Assembly: GCF_022829285.1 (NCBI RefSeq)
Contig: NZ_JAKSYI010000069.1
Location: 211,913 to 275,912, forward strand
DNA length: 64,000 nucleotides
Direction of reading: 5' to 3'
Source: Methylobacterium sp. J-078
Lineage (GTDB): Bacteria > Pseudomonadota > Alphaproteobacteria > Rhizobiales > Beijerinckiaceae
The position numbers and the translations under genes were made by a program. Shown piece by piece: positions 20,291-29,826 of the stretch (position 1 is the first letter of the stretch; each line of letters starts with the position of its first letter). The notes under the pieces are model-generated. The model had not been told where the DNA came from. It saw nothing but the letters and a program-made list of their open reading frames with translations, and did no database searches.

Positions 20291-21357
20291 CACCGCACCG
20301 CGTGCAGCCGCGTCCGCCGGACGAAGCCGACGATGTCCTTGACGGCGTCCAGGGTCGGGGCCGCGATGGCCTCTGCGCGCTCGGCTCCGTCGGCCAGCAC
20401 CGCGTCGATCTCGGCCGGATCGGCCACGAGGCGCTTCATCTCGGCCCCCAGCGGCGCCAGGGTCTCGACGGCGAGTTCGACGAGCGCGCCTTTGAACGCG
20501 GAGAACTGGGCGCCGCCGAAATCGCGCAGCACATCTTCCCGCGAGACGTCCTTCAGCGCCGCGAAGATGCCCACGAGATTGTCGGCCTCGGGGCGGCCAG
20601 AGAGACCCGCGACCTCGGAGGGGAGGGCGTCCGGATCGGTCTTGGCTTTCCGCACCTTGGCCGCGATAGAATCGGCGTCGTCCGTGAGGTTGATCCGCGA
20701 ATTGTCGGAGACGTCCGACTTCGACATCTTCTTGGTGCCGTCGCGCAAGCTCATGACGCGCGCCGCCGGCCCACCGATCAGCGGCTCGGTGACGGGGAAG
20801 AAGCCGGCCCCTTCATCGTGCCCATGGGCGGCGATCGACTGCGAAAAATCGTTGTTGAACTTCTGCGCGATGTCGCGGGTCAGTTCGAGGTGCTGCTTCT
20901 GGTCCTCGCCCACGGGCACGTGGGTGGCGCGGTAGGCCAGGATGTCGGCCGCCATCAGCACCGGATAGGCGTAGAGCCCGACGCTTGCGTTCTCCCGGTC
21001 CTTGCCGGCCTTGTCCTTGAACTGGGTCATGCGGTTGAGCCAGCCCAGCCGCGCGACGCAGTTGAAGATCCAGGCGAGTTCGGCGTGCTGGGGCACCTGG
21101 CTCTGGTTGAAGACGATCGAGCGCTTCGGGTCGATCCCGGCGGCCAGGAACGCGGCGGTGACCTCACGGATCTGGCCTTTCAGCGCGGCCGGGTCCTGCC
21201 ACAGGGTGATCGCGTGCATATCGACGACGCAGTACAGGCACTGCGCATCGCGCGCCTGCATCTCGACGAAGCGCTTGATGGCGCCGAGATAGTTGCCGAG
21301 ATGCAGGTTGCCCGTAGGCTGTACGCCCGAGAACACCAGTTCCTTGAACGCGCTCAT
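20290..21357 (-). CDS. trpS: Tryptophanyl-tRNA synthetase
   Basis: 355 residues, a class I aminoacyl-tRNA synthetase charging tRNA-Trp. The HIGH-like motif is [12 protein letters not shown] near residue 14, preceded by FSGVQP; the KMSKS loop reads [16 protein letters not shown] around residue 206. Rossmann fold and C-terminal anticodon-binding helices are of normal length. I chose the ATG at 21357 ([11 protein letters not shown]); an upstream in-frame extension is not conserved-looking. Its stop overlaps the start of the HAD gene. Confidence 0.96.
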   Translation of the reverse strand: MSAFKELVFSGVQPTGNLHLGNYLGAIKRFVEMQARDAQCLYCVVDMHAITLWQDPAALKGQIREVTAAFLAAGIDPKRSIVFNQSQVPQHAELAWIFNCVARLGWLNRMTQFKDKAGKDRENASVGLYAYPVLMAADILAYRATHVPVGEDQKQHLELTRDIAQKFNNDFSQSIAAHGHDEGAGFFPVTEPLIGGPAARVMSLRDGTKKMSKSDVSDNSRINLTDDADSIAAKVRKAKTDPDALPSEVAGLSGRPEADNLVGIFAALKDVSREDVLRDFGGAQFSAFKGALVELAVETLAPLGAEMKRLVADPAEIDAVLADGAERAEAIAAPTLDAVKDIVGFVRRTRLHAVR

Positions 21358-21531
21358 CGTGGCGGGGTCCTTCCTGGAAGGGCCGAGGCGACCTCGCATC
21401 CCTGGAAAACCCGGCTTCTGGCATCGCGGCTCGGGCGGGGTCAAGAACCCGCGCCCGTCCGACACCATCGGCCGTTTTTCAACGCCGAGGCGCGCGCCCC
21501 GACAATAACTATAAGTTGTTTTCTATCTGGA

Positions 21532-21566
21532 ATCCCGATACCAGAATCCATGTCGCGAATCGGGAT
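21532..21566. promoter_or_regulatory. Inverted repeat ATCCCGAT/ATCGGGAT before cytochrome gene
   Basis: Perfect 8-base arms at 21532-21539 and 21559-21566 are separated by 19 bases, ending 35 bases before the ATG of the di-haem cytochrome gene. Just upstream (21503-21520), an AT-rich stretch has a second imperfect palindrome around AATAACT/AGTTGTT. The pair could form an operator/promoter region in this divergent gap between trpS and the cytochrome. Function is inferred. Confidence 0.45.
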
Positions 21567-21601
21567 GATTCGAAACGACGACAGTATTCCCGGAGGGCAG
21601 C

Positions 21602-23389
21602 ATGCCATCACGTCTTGTCCGCGCCGGGCGCCGGGCCGCCCTTGGCGTCGTCGTCCTGCTGCCTCTACTACCCGACACTGTCCCGGCGCAGTCCCAGCCG
21701 CAACCGGTACTGGTCGACCAGGGTGCGAACTGGGCCGGGGCGGAGAAACGCCGGGCGTTCTACAGCCAGGACCAGGGCTCGCAGCTGATGCCCCTGACGT
21801 GGCTTCAGGCACTTCGGAAGCCGGACGGCGCGCCCTTCCTGGCCGACAGCCTCTCACGCTACGGTTATCTGCCGAACCCGGACAGCCCGACCGGCCTGCC
21901 CGTCGGCTTCACCGCCGCCGGCTCGCCCGGCGGCGAGTTCGCGGGCATGACCTGTGCCGCCTGCCACACCCGGCAGATCGACGTGGGCGGAACCGCCTAC
22001 CGGATCGACGGCGGCCCGGCGATCGTCGATTTCCAGAGCTTTCTGGCCGATCTCGACAAGGCCGTGGGCGGGGTCGTCGCGAGCCCTGAGGCCTTCGCGC
22101 CCTTCGCGCGGTCCGTCCTCGGCGCCGAGGCCTCGGAGCCGAACACGGTGCGCGCCCTCTTCGTGGCGGTCGACAACTGGTACTATCGCTACCACACGCT
22201 GATCTCGCGGGCCCTGCCCGCCAAGCCCTGGGGTCCGGCCCGCCTCGACGCCGTCGGGATGATCTTCAACCGCCTCACCGGCCTCGATATCGGCACGCCC
22301 CCCAACACCGTGATCCCCGAGAACATCCACGTGGCGGACGCGCCGGCGCGCTATCCCTTCCTGTGGAACGCGCCGATCCAGGACAAGACGCAGTGGCCGG
22401 GCTTCGCCGACAACGGCGACGACGTCCTGGCGCTGTCGCGCAACCTGGGCGAGGTCTTCGGCGTCTTCGGAACGTTCGAGCCCAAGGCCGAGTGGTGGCG
22501 CGTCCTCGGCTACGATTACCTGAGCAACAATTCGGCGAACTTCGACGGGCTGCGCAAGCTGGAGAATCTCGTCAAGCAGATCGGGCCGCCGAAATGGCCC
22601 TGGGCGCTCGATGTCGGCCTCATCCGACAGGGCAAGGCCATCTTCGCGAGCACGGACCCGGCCGTGAACTGCAAGGGCTGCCACTGGCCGCGACCCGGCA
22701 CGCCGCGCTTCTTCAACGACCAGACCTGGGCGACGCCGATCCAGGACGTCGGTACCGATTCGCGCGAGCACGCGGTCATGAAGTGGACGGCCAAGAGCGG
22801 CGTTCTCACCGGGGCGCACGTCCCCTTCCTCCAGGCGCCGCTCAAGGCAGAGGGCGAACTGGCCTTCAACATCCTGGCCAACGCCGTGCTCGGCTCGATC
22901 ATCCAGAGCTACGTGCCGCCGCTCTTTGCGTCCCTGCGCACCCGCGCGGAGAAGGGCGCCGCGGTCGCCGACATGGCGAAGGACTTCGTGCTTCCGCCTA
23001 AGCTGCGTGAGCTGAAGGGTGCGTTCCCGACGCGGCCCGACGGCACGCGGCCGGAGATCCTGCGCACCGAAAGCGAGAGCTTTCCCTACGAGTCGCGCGT
23101 TCTCGAAGGCATCTGGGCTGCCGCGCCCTACCTCCACAACGGCTCGGTGCCGACCCTGGCCGAGCTTCTGAAGAAACCGGCGGACCGCAAGGCGCGGTTC
23201 AAGGTCGGTCCGAACTACGACACCACGGAGGTCGGCCTCGCGGCGGACCAGACCAAGTTCGACTTCGTCCTCGAGACGACGGATTGCAGCGCCCGGGATT
23301 CCGGCAACAGCCGCTGCGGCCACGATTACGGCACGAACCTCTCACCCCAGGAAAAGGCGGCCCTGATCGAGTACCTGAAGACCCTGTAG
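21602..23389 (+). CDS. Periplasmic di-haem cytochrome c, RoxA/MauG-peroxidase type
   Basis: 595 residues. A Sec signal peptide (RRAALGVVVLLPLLPDTVPAQ) exports it. Two c-type haem sites are visible: CAACH at 118-122 and CKGCH near 357-361. The C-terminal region has YLHNGSVPTLAELL, a signature shared by rubber oxygenase RoxA, RoxB and bacterial di-haem peroxidase relatives. The protein is longer than CcpA-type peroxidases (about 330) and close to the RoxA-like class. The reaction could be peroxide reduction or oxygenation of an unknown organic substrate. It is transcribed alone and divergently from trpS, converging on the endonuclease gene nine bases after its stop. Confidence 0.85.
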   Translation: MPSRLVRAGRRAALGVVVLLPLLPDTVPAQSQPQPVLVDQGANWAGAEKRRAFYSQDQGSQLMPLTWLQALRKPDGAPFLADSLSRYGYLPNPDSPTGLPVGFTAAGSPGGEFAGMTCAACHTRQIDVGGTAYRIDGGPAIVDFQSFLADLDKAVGGVVASPEAFAPFARSVLGAEASEPNTVRALFVAVDNWYYRYHTLISRALPAKPWGPARLDAVGMIFNRLTGLDIGTPPNTVIPENIHVADAPARYPFLWNAPIQDKTQWPGFADNGDDVLALSRNLGEVFGVFGTFEPKAEWWRVLGYDYLSNNSANFDGLRKLENLVKQIGPPKWPWALDVGLIRQGKAIFASTDPAVNCKGCHWPRPGTPRFFNDQTWATPIQDVGTDSREHAVMKWTAKSGVLTGAHVPFLQAPLKAEGELAFNILANAVLGSIIQSYVPPLFASLRTRAEKGAAVADMAKDFVLPPKLRELKGAFPTRPDGTRPEILRTESESFPYESRVLEGIWAAAPYLHNGSVPTLAELLKKPADRKARFKVGPNYDTTEVGLAADQTKFDFVLETTDCSARDSGNSRCGHDYGTNLSPQEKAALIEYLKTL

Positions 23390-23397
23390 GTCTTCGC

Positions 23398-24189
23398 TCA
23401 CGGCTCGCGGACCGCGCCCCCGGCGCCGGTGCGGGCCTGCCCCTCCGGGCAGAGGTCGAGGAGGACGCAGCGCCCGCAGGCGGGGTTGCGGTGGTGGCAG
23501 ACGTGCTGCCCGTGTAGCATCAGCACCTCGTGGTTGTCGTAGAGGGCCTGCGCGCTCCAGTCGGCGGGCAATTGCGCCCGCAGGATCGGGTGCGACGGCC
23601 CGACATCGACGCGGGGGCCGATGAGGCCGGTGCGCTGGGCCACGCGATGGTGGTGGCTGTCCACCGGCAGGGCCGGCATCCGCAGGAGGCTGAAGGAGAG
23701 CACCGCCGCGCTGGTCTTCGGCCCCACCCCGGGGATCGCCTCGAGCCAGGCCCGGGCCTCCTCCACCGCCATGTCCTTGAGGAAATCGAGGGTGAGGGCG
23801 CCCTGACGTGCCTTCACGGCGGAGAGGATCGCCTGGAGGCGCGGCGCCTTTAGTTCCGGCCAGGTCACCCCCGCGATGGTCGCCTCGATCTCGGCGACGG
23901 GGGCCGCCAGCATCGCCTCCCAGTCGGGATAGCGGGCCCGCAGCGCCTTGAAGGCGCGGCCGGATTCGGCATTGCGCGTCCGGTGGGAGAGGAGCGAGGA
24001 AACGAGTTCACTTAAGGGATCGAGACTGTGGAAGTACGGGATCGGGCAGCCATAGACCGGGCAGAGGCGCGCGTGGATCGCCAGGGCCTTGTCGCTGAGG
24101 GCAGGGTCGACCGCGGTCGCTGTAGATTTCGCGGGTCGGGTCCGGCGGGGGCGGGGGCCGGCGAGGTCGTGCCCTGATGCGATCGGCAT
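23398..24189 (-). CDS. Endonuclease III-like HhH-GPD DNA glycosylase
   Basis: 263 residues. A helix-hairpin-helix (IPGVGPKTSAAVLSF) with the catalytic-type Lys is followed by VDSHHHRVAQRTGL with the catalytic Asp, and the C-terminal [4Fe-4S] cluster is C-X6-C-X2-C-X5-C (CHHRNPACGRCVLLDLC). This is the EndoIII/MutY superfamily, acting in base excision repair. The basic, Pro/Ala-rich N-terminal 40 residues (from MPIASGHDL) are poorly conserved; I start at 24189. It diverges from the long leader of the gcv operon. It is probably a second EndoIII paralogue and not the main nth; that is inference. Confidence 0.88.
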   Translation of the reverse strand: MPIASGHDLAGPRPRRTRPAKSTATAVDPALSDKALAIHARLCPVYGCPIPYFHSLDPLSELVSSLLSHRTRNAESGRAFKALRARYPDWEAMLAAPVAEIEATIAGVTWPELKAPRLQAILSAVKARQGALTLDFLKDMAVEEARAWLEAIPGVGPKTSAAVLSFSLLRMPALPVDSHHHRVAQRTGLIGPRVDVGPSHPILRAQLPADWSAQALYDNHEVLMLHGQHVCHHRNPACGRCVLLDLCPEGQARTGAGGAVREP

Positions 24190-24341
24190 GCTGGGTGAAT
24201 CCGCGTGCGTCGGCGCGGTTCCCCGACGCGGCACCGGTTCACCCCCGGGCTGACGGATTTGGCAAAGCGTAACGCGCTGCCCCGGCGGGGTGCCTTGCAT
24301 GACGCAGTGCACTGTGAAACCCTGGACCGGTCATCAAAGAT

Positions 24342-24550
24342 GGTACGGGAGAGCCCAGGTCGAGCGTTTCACCAAGCGAAGCCTTCGAACCATGGCGCCG
24401 ACGGAGCAACCACCCCCGGAAACTCTCAGGCACAATCACCGTACCGTTGGACAATCTGGAGAGAGGCGCCTGACGGCGTCCACCGAAGGAGAAATCCCGG
24501 GCCGCATCCGCGGTCGGGGAGAAGCTCTCAGGTAACCGCGACAGATGGGG
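24342..24550 (+). promoter_or_regulatory. Tandem glycine riboswitch
   Basis: Two glycine aptamers lie in tandem before gcvT. Aptamer 1 (about 24342-24451) has CGGGAGAG, GCGCCGACGGAGCAA and the core AACTCTCAGGCAC, closed by GGTACGG/CCGTACC. Aptamer 2 (about 24457-24550) has GGAGAGAGGCG, CACCGAAGGAGAAAT and AGCTCTCAGGTAACCG. The repeated GGAGAG ... CCGAAGGAG ... CTCTCAGG order is the glycine riboswitch consensus. It occupies most of the 416-base gap between the endonuclease gene and gcvT and should switch on the glycine cleavage operon when glycine is abundant. The short sequence after aptamer 2 carries the gcvT ribosome-binding region. Confidence 0.93.
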
Positions 24551-24605
24551 GCAACCGGAAACGCTCAGCCGAGCTTCCGGAAGCTGCTTGTCGTGGAGTG
24601 ATCCG

Positions 24606-25736
24606 ATGTCCCCCGATGTTGCCCGCACGCCCCTGCATGCCTTCCACCTGCGCCACGGCGGCCGGATGGTCCCGTTCGCCGGCTACGCCATGCCGGTGCA
24701 GTATCCGGCGGGCCTGCTCAAGGAGCACTTGCACACGCGGAGCGGCGCCGGCCTGTTCGACGTGTCGCATATGGGCCAGATCCGGCTCACCCCGCGCTCT
24801 GGCGACCTCGACGACGCGGCGCGCGCCCTCGAAACCCTGCTGCCCATCGACGTGCTCGGCCTGACGCCGGGCCGCCAGCGCTACGGGCTCCTCCTCGACG
24901 CGTCGGGCGGCATCCGCGACGACCTCATGGTCGCCCATTGCGGCGACAGCCTCTTCCTCGTGGTCAACGCCGCCAACAAGGCCGCCGACGAGGCCTATCT
25001 GCGGGCGCATCTCTCCGACGTCTGCACCGTCACCGTGCTGGCCCGGGCCCTCGTCGCCCTGCAGGGGCCGGGCGCGGAGGCGGCGCTCGCGCGCCTCGCG
25101 CCGGAGGTGGTTGAGATGCGCTTCATGGACGTGCGCATGCTCGGGCTCATCGGCGCCTCTGCCCTCATCACCCGCTCCGGCTATACCGGCGAGGACGGCT
25201 TCGAGATCTCCGTGCCCGAGGACCGGGCCGAGGCCCTGGCCGAAGCGCTGCTGGCCGATCCCACGGTGCTGCCGATCGGGCTCGGCGCCCGCGATTCCCT
25301 TCGCCTCGAAGCGGGCTTGTGCCTGCACGGCAACGACATCGATCCCGGCACCGACCCGGTGGAGGCCGGCCTGTCCTGGGCGATTCCCAAGGTGCGCCGG
25401 CGCGGCGGCGCCCGGGCCGGCGGCTTTCCCGGGGCGGCGCGCATCCTCGACGCCCTGGAGACCGGCCCGGCCCGCAGGCGCGTCGGCCTTCGTCCGGAGG
25501 GTCCCACGCCCGTGCGGGCGGGGGCGCCGCTCTTCGCCGACGAGACCGGCGCGGCCATCGGGCAGGTCACCTCCGGCGGCTTCGGGCCGAGCCTGCAGGC
25601 GCCGCTCGCCATGGGCTACCTGCCGGCCGCGCTCGGCGCCCCCGGCACCCGCGTCTTCGCCGAGGTGCGCGGCAAGCGCCTGCCCCTGGTGGTGTCGGGA
25701 CTGCCCTTCGTTCCGGCGGGCTTCAAGCGCGCCTGA
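24606..25736 (+). CDS. gcvT: Glycine cleavage system T protein (aminomethyltransferase)
   Basis: 376 residues. It transfers the aminomethyl group from lipoylated H protein to tetrahydrofolate, giving methylene-THF and ammonia. Motifs: [24 protein letters not shown] at the N terminus, [14 protein letters not shown], then [12 protein letters not shown] and [20 protein letters not shown], which hold the folate-binding residues, and the C-terminal barrel ([22 protein letters not shown]). I chose the ATG at 24606; an in-frame GTG at 24588 is less likely. It is first in the riboswitch-controlled operon gcvT-gcvH-gcvP, 31 bases before gcvH. Confidence 0.95.
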   Translation: MSPDVARTPLHAFHLRHGGRMVPFAGYAMPVQYPAGLLKEHLHTRSGAGLFDVSHMGQIRLTPRSGDLDDAARALETLLPIDVLGLTPGRQRYGLLLDASGGIRDDLMVAHCGDSLFLVVNAANKAADEAYLRAHLSDVCTVTVLARALVALQGPGAEAALARLAPEVVEMRFMDVRMLGLIGASALITRSGYTGEDGFEISVPEDRAEALAEALLADPTVLPIGLGARDSLRLEAGLCLHGNDIDPGTDPVEAGLSWAIPKVRRRGGARAGGFPGAARILDALETGPARRRVGLRPEGPTPVRAGAPLFADETGAAIGQVTSGGFGPSLQAPLAMGYLPAALGAPGTRVFAEVRGKRLPLVVSGLPFVPAGFKRA

Positions 25737-25767
25737 CCCCCTTCCATCCAACACCCAGGAGAGAGCG

Positions 25768-26130
25768 ATGCGGAAGTTCACGGACGAGCACGAGTGGCTG
25801 GACTGCGCCGGCGACGTCGCCACGGTGGGCATCACCACCCATGCGGCCGAGCAGCTCGGGGACCTCGTCTTCATCGAGCTGCCGAAGGTCGGCGCCAAGC
25901 TGACCAAGGGCGAGGCCGCGGCCGTGGTCGAGTCGGTGAAGGCGGCCTCCGACGTCTACGCGCCGGTCTCCGGCGAGGTGACCGAGATCAACGACGCGGC
26001 TGTGGCCGACCCGTCCAGCGTCGGCGCCGATCCGCAGGGCGCCGGCTGGCTCTACCGCATCCGCCTCGACGATCCGGCCAGCCTCGACGGCCTGATGGAC
26101 GAGGCGGCGTACGCCGAGTTCGCGAAGTAG
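25768..26130 (+). CDS. gcvH: Glycine cleavage system H protein (lipoyl carrier)
   Basis: 120 residues. It shuttles the aminomethyl group on a lipoyl-lysine among P, T and L proteins. The lipoyl domain is [39 protein letters not shown] in parts, with the lipoylated Lys in [22 protein letters not shown]. Length and motif are standard. The ribosome site AGGAGAGAG precedes the ATG. It is followed by a 178-base gap with a hairpin-rich repeat, then gcvP. Confidence 0.96.
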   Translation: MRKFTDEHEWLDCAGDVATVGITTHAAEQLGDLVFIELPKVGAKLTKGEAAAVVESVKAASDVYAPVSGEVTEINDAAVADPSSVGADPQGAGWLYRIRLDDPASLDGLMDEAAYAEFAK

Positions 26131-26139
26131 CGCCGCCGC

Positions 26140-26268
26140 TTACCCTCCCCCTATGCGGGGGAGGGTGCCCACGGAGTGGGCGGGAGAGGGGACGACCTCT
26201 CCGGATACGGCGCTCCCTCATCCGCCCCGCTGCGCGGGCCACCTTCTCCCGCAAAGGGGAGAAGGGAT
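26140..26268. repeat. Hairpin-rich intergenic repeat between gcvH and gcvP
   Basis: Two strong hairpins bracket the element: ACCCTCCCC...GGGGAGGGT at about 26142-26166 and CTTCTCCC-GCAAA-GGGGAGAAG at 26243-26264. Between them lie GTGGGCGGGAGAGGGGACGA-like and CCCCGCTGCGCGGG motifs. This 'CCCTCCCCC...GGGGGAGGG...GGGAGAGGGG' pattern is the look of REP/RUP-like dispersed repeats in high-GC alphaproteobacteria. It may alter gcvP expression relative to gcvTH, for example by stabilising or terminating the upstream transcript. Confidence 0.6.
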
Positions 26269-26308
26269 GCGACGGCATCGTCCAGATCATTCACAATCCG
26301 AGGCCCCC

Positions 26309-29155
26309 ATGCCCCACGACCGCTACGACCCCTACGACTTCGCCAACCGCCGGCACATCGGCCCGACGACGCAGGAAATCGAGGCGATGCTCGGCGTCGT
26401 GGGCGCTCAGAGCCTGCACGCCCTGATGGACGAGACCCTGCCGGCCGACATCCGCCAGGAGGAGCGCCTCGACTTCGGGGTCGCGATGACCGAGCGCCGG
26501 GTGATCGAGCACATGCGGGGCATCGCCGACAAGAATCGGCTCCTCGTCTCGCTGATCGGGCAGGGCTACCACGGCACCACCATGCCGCCGGTGATCCAGC
26601 GCAACATCTTCGAGAACCCGGCCTGGTACACGGCCTACTCGCCCTACCAGCCCGAGATCAGCCAGGGCCGCCTCGAGGCGCTCCTGAACTTCCAGACCCT
26701 GGTCTGCGACCTGACCGGCCTCGACATCGCCAACGCCTCGCTGCTGGACGAGGCTACCGCCGCGGCGGAGGCCATGGGCATGGCCCAGCGGATCGGCGCG
26801 AATGGGAAGACCGCCTTCTTCGTGGATGCCGAATGCCTGCCCCAGACCATCGCGGTGCTGCGCACCCGCGCCGCGCCGCTGGGCTGGACCATCGTGGTCG
26901 GAGATCCGGCCACCGACCTCGATCCGGCCCAGGTCTTCGGCGCGATCTTCCAGTATCCCGGCGTCTGCGGCGGCATCCGCGACCTGACCGGCGCAATCGC
27001 CGACCTGCACGCGGCCGGCGCGGTTGCGGTGGTGGCGGCCGACCCCCTGGCGCTCACGCTCCTGACCTCGCCGGGCGAGATGGGCGCCGACATCGCCATC
27101 GGGTCGATGCAGCGCTACGGTGTGCCGATGGGCTATGGCGGCCCGCACGCGGCCTACATGGCGACCCGCGACGCCCACAAGCGCACCCTGCCGGGCCGCC
27201 TCGTCGGGGTCTCGGTGGATGCCCGCGGCAACCGCGCCTACCGCCTCGCGCTCCAGACCCGCGAGCAGCACATCCGCCGCGAGAAAGCGACCTCGAACAT
27301 CTGCACCGCGCAGGTGCTGCTCGCCGTCATCGCCGGCATGTACGCGGTGTTCCACGGCCCGCGCGGGCTCAAAGCCATCGCAGCCCGGGTCCATCGCGAC
27401 GCCGTGCGCCTCGCCGGTGGCCTGGAGGCGCTGGGCTTCACGGTGGAGCCGGAGCACTTCTTCGACACGATCACCGTGCGGGTCGGCGCCTTCCAGGGCC
27501 TGATCCTCGGGCAGGCGGTCGCCAACGGCGTCAACCTGCGGAAAGTTGGCGCGGAACGCATCGGCATCACGGTGGACGAGCGCACCCGCCCCGACATCCT
27601 CCAGGCGGTGTGGCGCGCCTTCGGGGCGACGGACCCGGTCTACGATGACGCCTGGCCGGAGAGCCGCCTGCCGCAGGCGCTGATGCGGACCTCCCCCTAC
27701 CTGACGCATCCGATCTTCCACATGAACCGGGCCGAGAGCGAGATGACGCGCTACATGCGCCGCCTCGCCGACCGGGACCTGGCGCTCGACCGGGCGATGA
27801 TCCCGCTGGGCTCCTGCACCATGAAGCTCAACGCCACCGCCGAGATGCTGCCTATCTCCTGGCCGGAATTCGCCGAGATCCACCCCTTCGTGCCGGCGGA
27901 CCAGGCGTTGGGCTACCGGGCGCTCATCGACGACCTGTCCGAAAAGCTCTGCGCCATCACCGGCTACGACGCGATCTCGATGCAGCCGAATTCCGGCGCG
28001 CAGGGGGAATATGCCGGGCTGCTCGCCATCCGCGCCTATCACCTGTCGCGGGGGGACGCGCACCGGACCGTCTGCCTGATCCCGTCCTCGGCCCACGGCA
28101 CCAACCCGGCCTCGGCGCAGATGTGCGGGATGAGCGTGGTGGTGGTGGGCGCGGATGCGCAGGGGAACGTCGACCTCGACGATTTCCGCAAGAAGGCGGA
28201 GCTGCATTCCGAAAAGCTCGCCGCCTGCATGATCACCTACCCGTCGACCCACGGGGTCTTCGAGGTCCAGGTCCGCGCGATCTGCGACATCGTCCACGGC
28301 CATGGAGGACAGGTCTATCTCGACGGGGCCAACCTCAACGCCCTGGTGGGTCTCGCCCGCCCCGGCGACATCGGCGCGGACGTCAGCCACCTCAACCTGC
28401 ACAAGACCTTCTGCATTCCCCACGGCGGCGGCGGCCCCGGCATGGGCCCGATCGGCGTCAAGGCGCACCTGATCCCGTTCCTGCCCTCCGACCCCCGCAC
28501 GGGCGAGGAGGGGGCGGTCTCGGCCGCGCCCTACGGTTCGGCCTCGATCCTGCCGATCTCCTGGAGCTACTGCCTGCTCATGGGCGGGCGCGGCCTGACC
28601 CAGGCGACCCGCATCGCCATCCTCAACGCCAACTACATCGCGGCCCGCCTGAGCGGCGCCTACCCGGTCCTGTATTCCGGCGCCCAGGGGCGGGTGGCGC
28701 ACGAGTGCATCATCGACGTGCGGCCATTCCAGAAGAGCGCGGGCGTCAGCGTCGACGACATCGCCAAGCGCTTGATCGATTGCGGCTTCCACCCGCCGAC
28801 CATGTCCTGGCCAGTGGCCGGCACCCTGATGATCGAACCCACCGAATCCGAGACCAAGGGCGAGATCGACCGCTTCTGCGACGCCATGCTGGCGATCCGC
28901 GAGGAGATCCGCGCCATCGAGGAGGGGCGGATCGACCGGGCGAACAACCCGTTGAAGCACGCCCCCCACACGGTGCGCGACCTCGTGGGGACCTGGGAGC
29001 GCCCCTATTCCCGCGAGGCGGCCTGCTTCCCCTCCGGAAGCCTCGGGATGGACAAGTACTGGCCCCCGATCAACCGGGTCGACAACGCCTACGGCGACCG
29101 CAACCTCGTCTGCGCCTGCCCGCCGGTGGACGCCTATAGCGAGGCGGCGGAGTAG
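26309..29155 (+). CDS. gcvP: Glycine dehydrogenase (decarboxylating), P protein
   Basis: 948 residues, the long homodimeric form. PLP-dependent decarboxylation of glycine with transfer of the aminomethyl group to lipoyl-H. The N-terminal half starts FANRHIGP-like ([18 protein letters not shown]) and includes [38 protein letters not shown]. The C-terminal half has the PLP lysine in [23 protein letters not shown] (shown here in pieces), preceded by [11 protein letters not shown]. It is the last gene of the riboswitch operon and is followed by a very strong hairpin. Confidence 0.97.
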   Translation: MPHDRYDPYDFANRRHIGPTTQEIEAMLGVVGAQSLHALMDETLPADIRQEERLDFGVAMTERRVIEHMRGIADKNRLLVSLIGQGYHGTTMPPVIQRNIFENPAWYTAYSPYQPEISQGRLEALLNFQTLVCDLTGLDIANASLLDEATAAAEAMGMAQRIGANGKTAFFVDAECLPQTIAVLRTRAAPLGWTIVVGDPATDLDPAQVFGAIFQYPGVCGGIRDLTGAIADLHAAGAVAVVAADPLALTLLTSPGEMGADIAIGSMQRYGVPMGYGGPHAAYMATRDAHKRTLPGRLVGVSVDARGNRAYRLALQTREQHIRREKATSNICTAQVLLAVIAGMYAVFHGPRGLKAIAARVHRDAVRLAGGLEALGFTVEPEHFFDTITVRVGAFQGLILGQAVANGVNLRKVGAERIGITVDERTRPDILQAVWRAFGATDPVYDDAWPESRLPQALMRTSPYLTHPIFHMNRAESEMTRYMRRLADRDLALDRAMIPLGSCTMKLNATAEMLPISWPEFAEIHPFVPADQALGYRALIDDLSEKLCAITGYDAISMQPNSGAQGEYAGLLAIRAYHLSRGDAHRTVCLIPSSAHGTNPASAQMCGMSVVVVGADAQGNVDLDDFRKKAELHSEKLAACMITYPSTHGVFEVQVRAICDIVHGHGGQVYLDGANLNALVGLARPGDIGADVSHLNLHKTFCIPHGGGGPGMGPIGVKAHLIPFLPSDPRTGEEGAVSAAPYGSASILPISWSYCLLMGGRGLTQATRIAILNANYIAARLSGAYPVLYSGAQGRVAHECIIDVRPFQKSAGVSVDDIAKRLIDCGFHPPTMSWPVAGTLMIEPTESETKGEIDRFCDAMLAIREEIRAIEEGRIDRANNPLKHAPHTVRDLVGTWERPYSREAACFPSGSLGMDKYWPPINRVDNAYGDRNLVCACPPVDAYSEAAE

Positions 29156-29161
29156 GGGCGT

Positions 29162-29209
29162 CGCGCCGGCCGCTTATCGCCCCCATTCGGGGTGGGAGCG
29201 GCCGGCGCG
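29162..29209. terminator. Perfect 13-base-pair hairpin after gcvP
   Basis: CGCGCCGGCCGCT (29162-29174) and AGCGGCCGGCGCG (29197-29209) are perfect inverted repeats; the 22-base loop itself contains a CCCC-ATTC-GGGG mini-stem. It begins 7 bases after the gcvP stop. There is no T run, so it could be a Rho-assisted or mRNA-stabilising 3' end as well as a terminator. The position is good evidence that it bounds the gcv operon. Confidence 0.7.
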
Positions 29210-29284
29210 GGTCTCTATACCCAGCTCAACCCCCGATCCGGATCGGCCGCAGAGCCACACGGGGGAAGTCGCGAGAGGCGCTTT

Positions 29285-29719
29285 ATGGGACAGATCACAT
29301 CGTCCTGGCTGTTCTGGGCCGTGCTCTCGGCCGTGTCCGCGGCCCTCACGGCGATCTTCGCCAAGGTCGGCGTCGAGAACGTCGGTTCCGACTACGCCAC
29401 GTTCGTGCGGACCCTCGTCATTCTGGTGGTGATCGCCGGCATCCTCGCGTGCACCGGCGGCTGGCAGGCGCCCACCTCGGTGTCGGGGCGAACCTACCTC
29501 TTCCTGGTGTTGTCCGGCATCGCGACCGGGGCATCCTGGCTCTGCTACTTTCGGGCGCTCAAGCTCGGCGAAGCGGCCCGCGTCGCACCCATCGACAAGC
29601 TCAGCGTCGTGCTGGTGGCCGTGTTCGGCGTGCTGTTCTTGGGCGAGCGGCTCTCGGCCCTGAACTGGGCCGGCGTCACCCTGATCGCGGCCGGCGCCGT
29701 TCTGGTCGCGTTCCGGTGA
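29285..29719 (+). CDS. EamA-family transporter, single-domain (half-size DMT)
   Basis: 144 residues with five hydrophobic helices and one EamA domain, in contrast to the usual two-domain proteins of about 300 residues. Motifs: LFWAVLSAVSAALTAIFAKVGVENV at the start, GIATGASWLCYFRALKLGEAARVAPIDKLSVVLVAVFGVLFLGERLS and WAGVTLIAAGAVLVA at the end. Half-size members are thought to dimerise. They export small metabolites; the cargo cannot be predicted. The ATG at 29285 is chosen because the in-frame upstream residues are not membrane-like. Confidence 0.88.
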   Translation: MGQITSSWLFWAVLSAVSAALTAIFAKVGVENVGSDYATFVRTLVILVVIAGILACTGGWQAPTSVSGRTYLFLVLSGIATGASWLCYFRALKLGEAARVAPIDKLSVVLVAVFGVLFLGERLSALNWAGVTLIAAGAVLVAFR

Positions 29720-29826
29720 TGAGCGACGGCCGCCACAACGCTTCGGCCATCTTCGCGTCGGAGAATCGCCCATCCACCCGACAGGGGCCTGCGCGGTCGA
29801 TCGCGACCGCCACACCGGAGCATGCC

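Noticed and set aside
26291..28969. Long minus-strand frame opposite gcvP
   Set aside because: It is a high-GC shadow of gcvP with no domains or plausible start.
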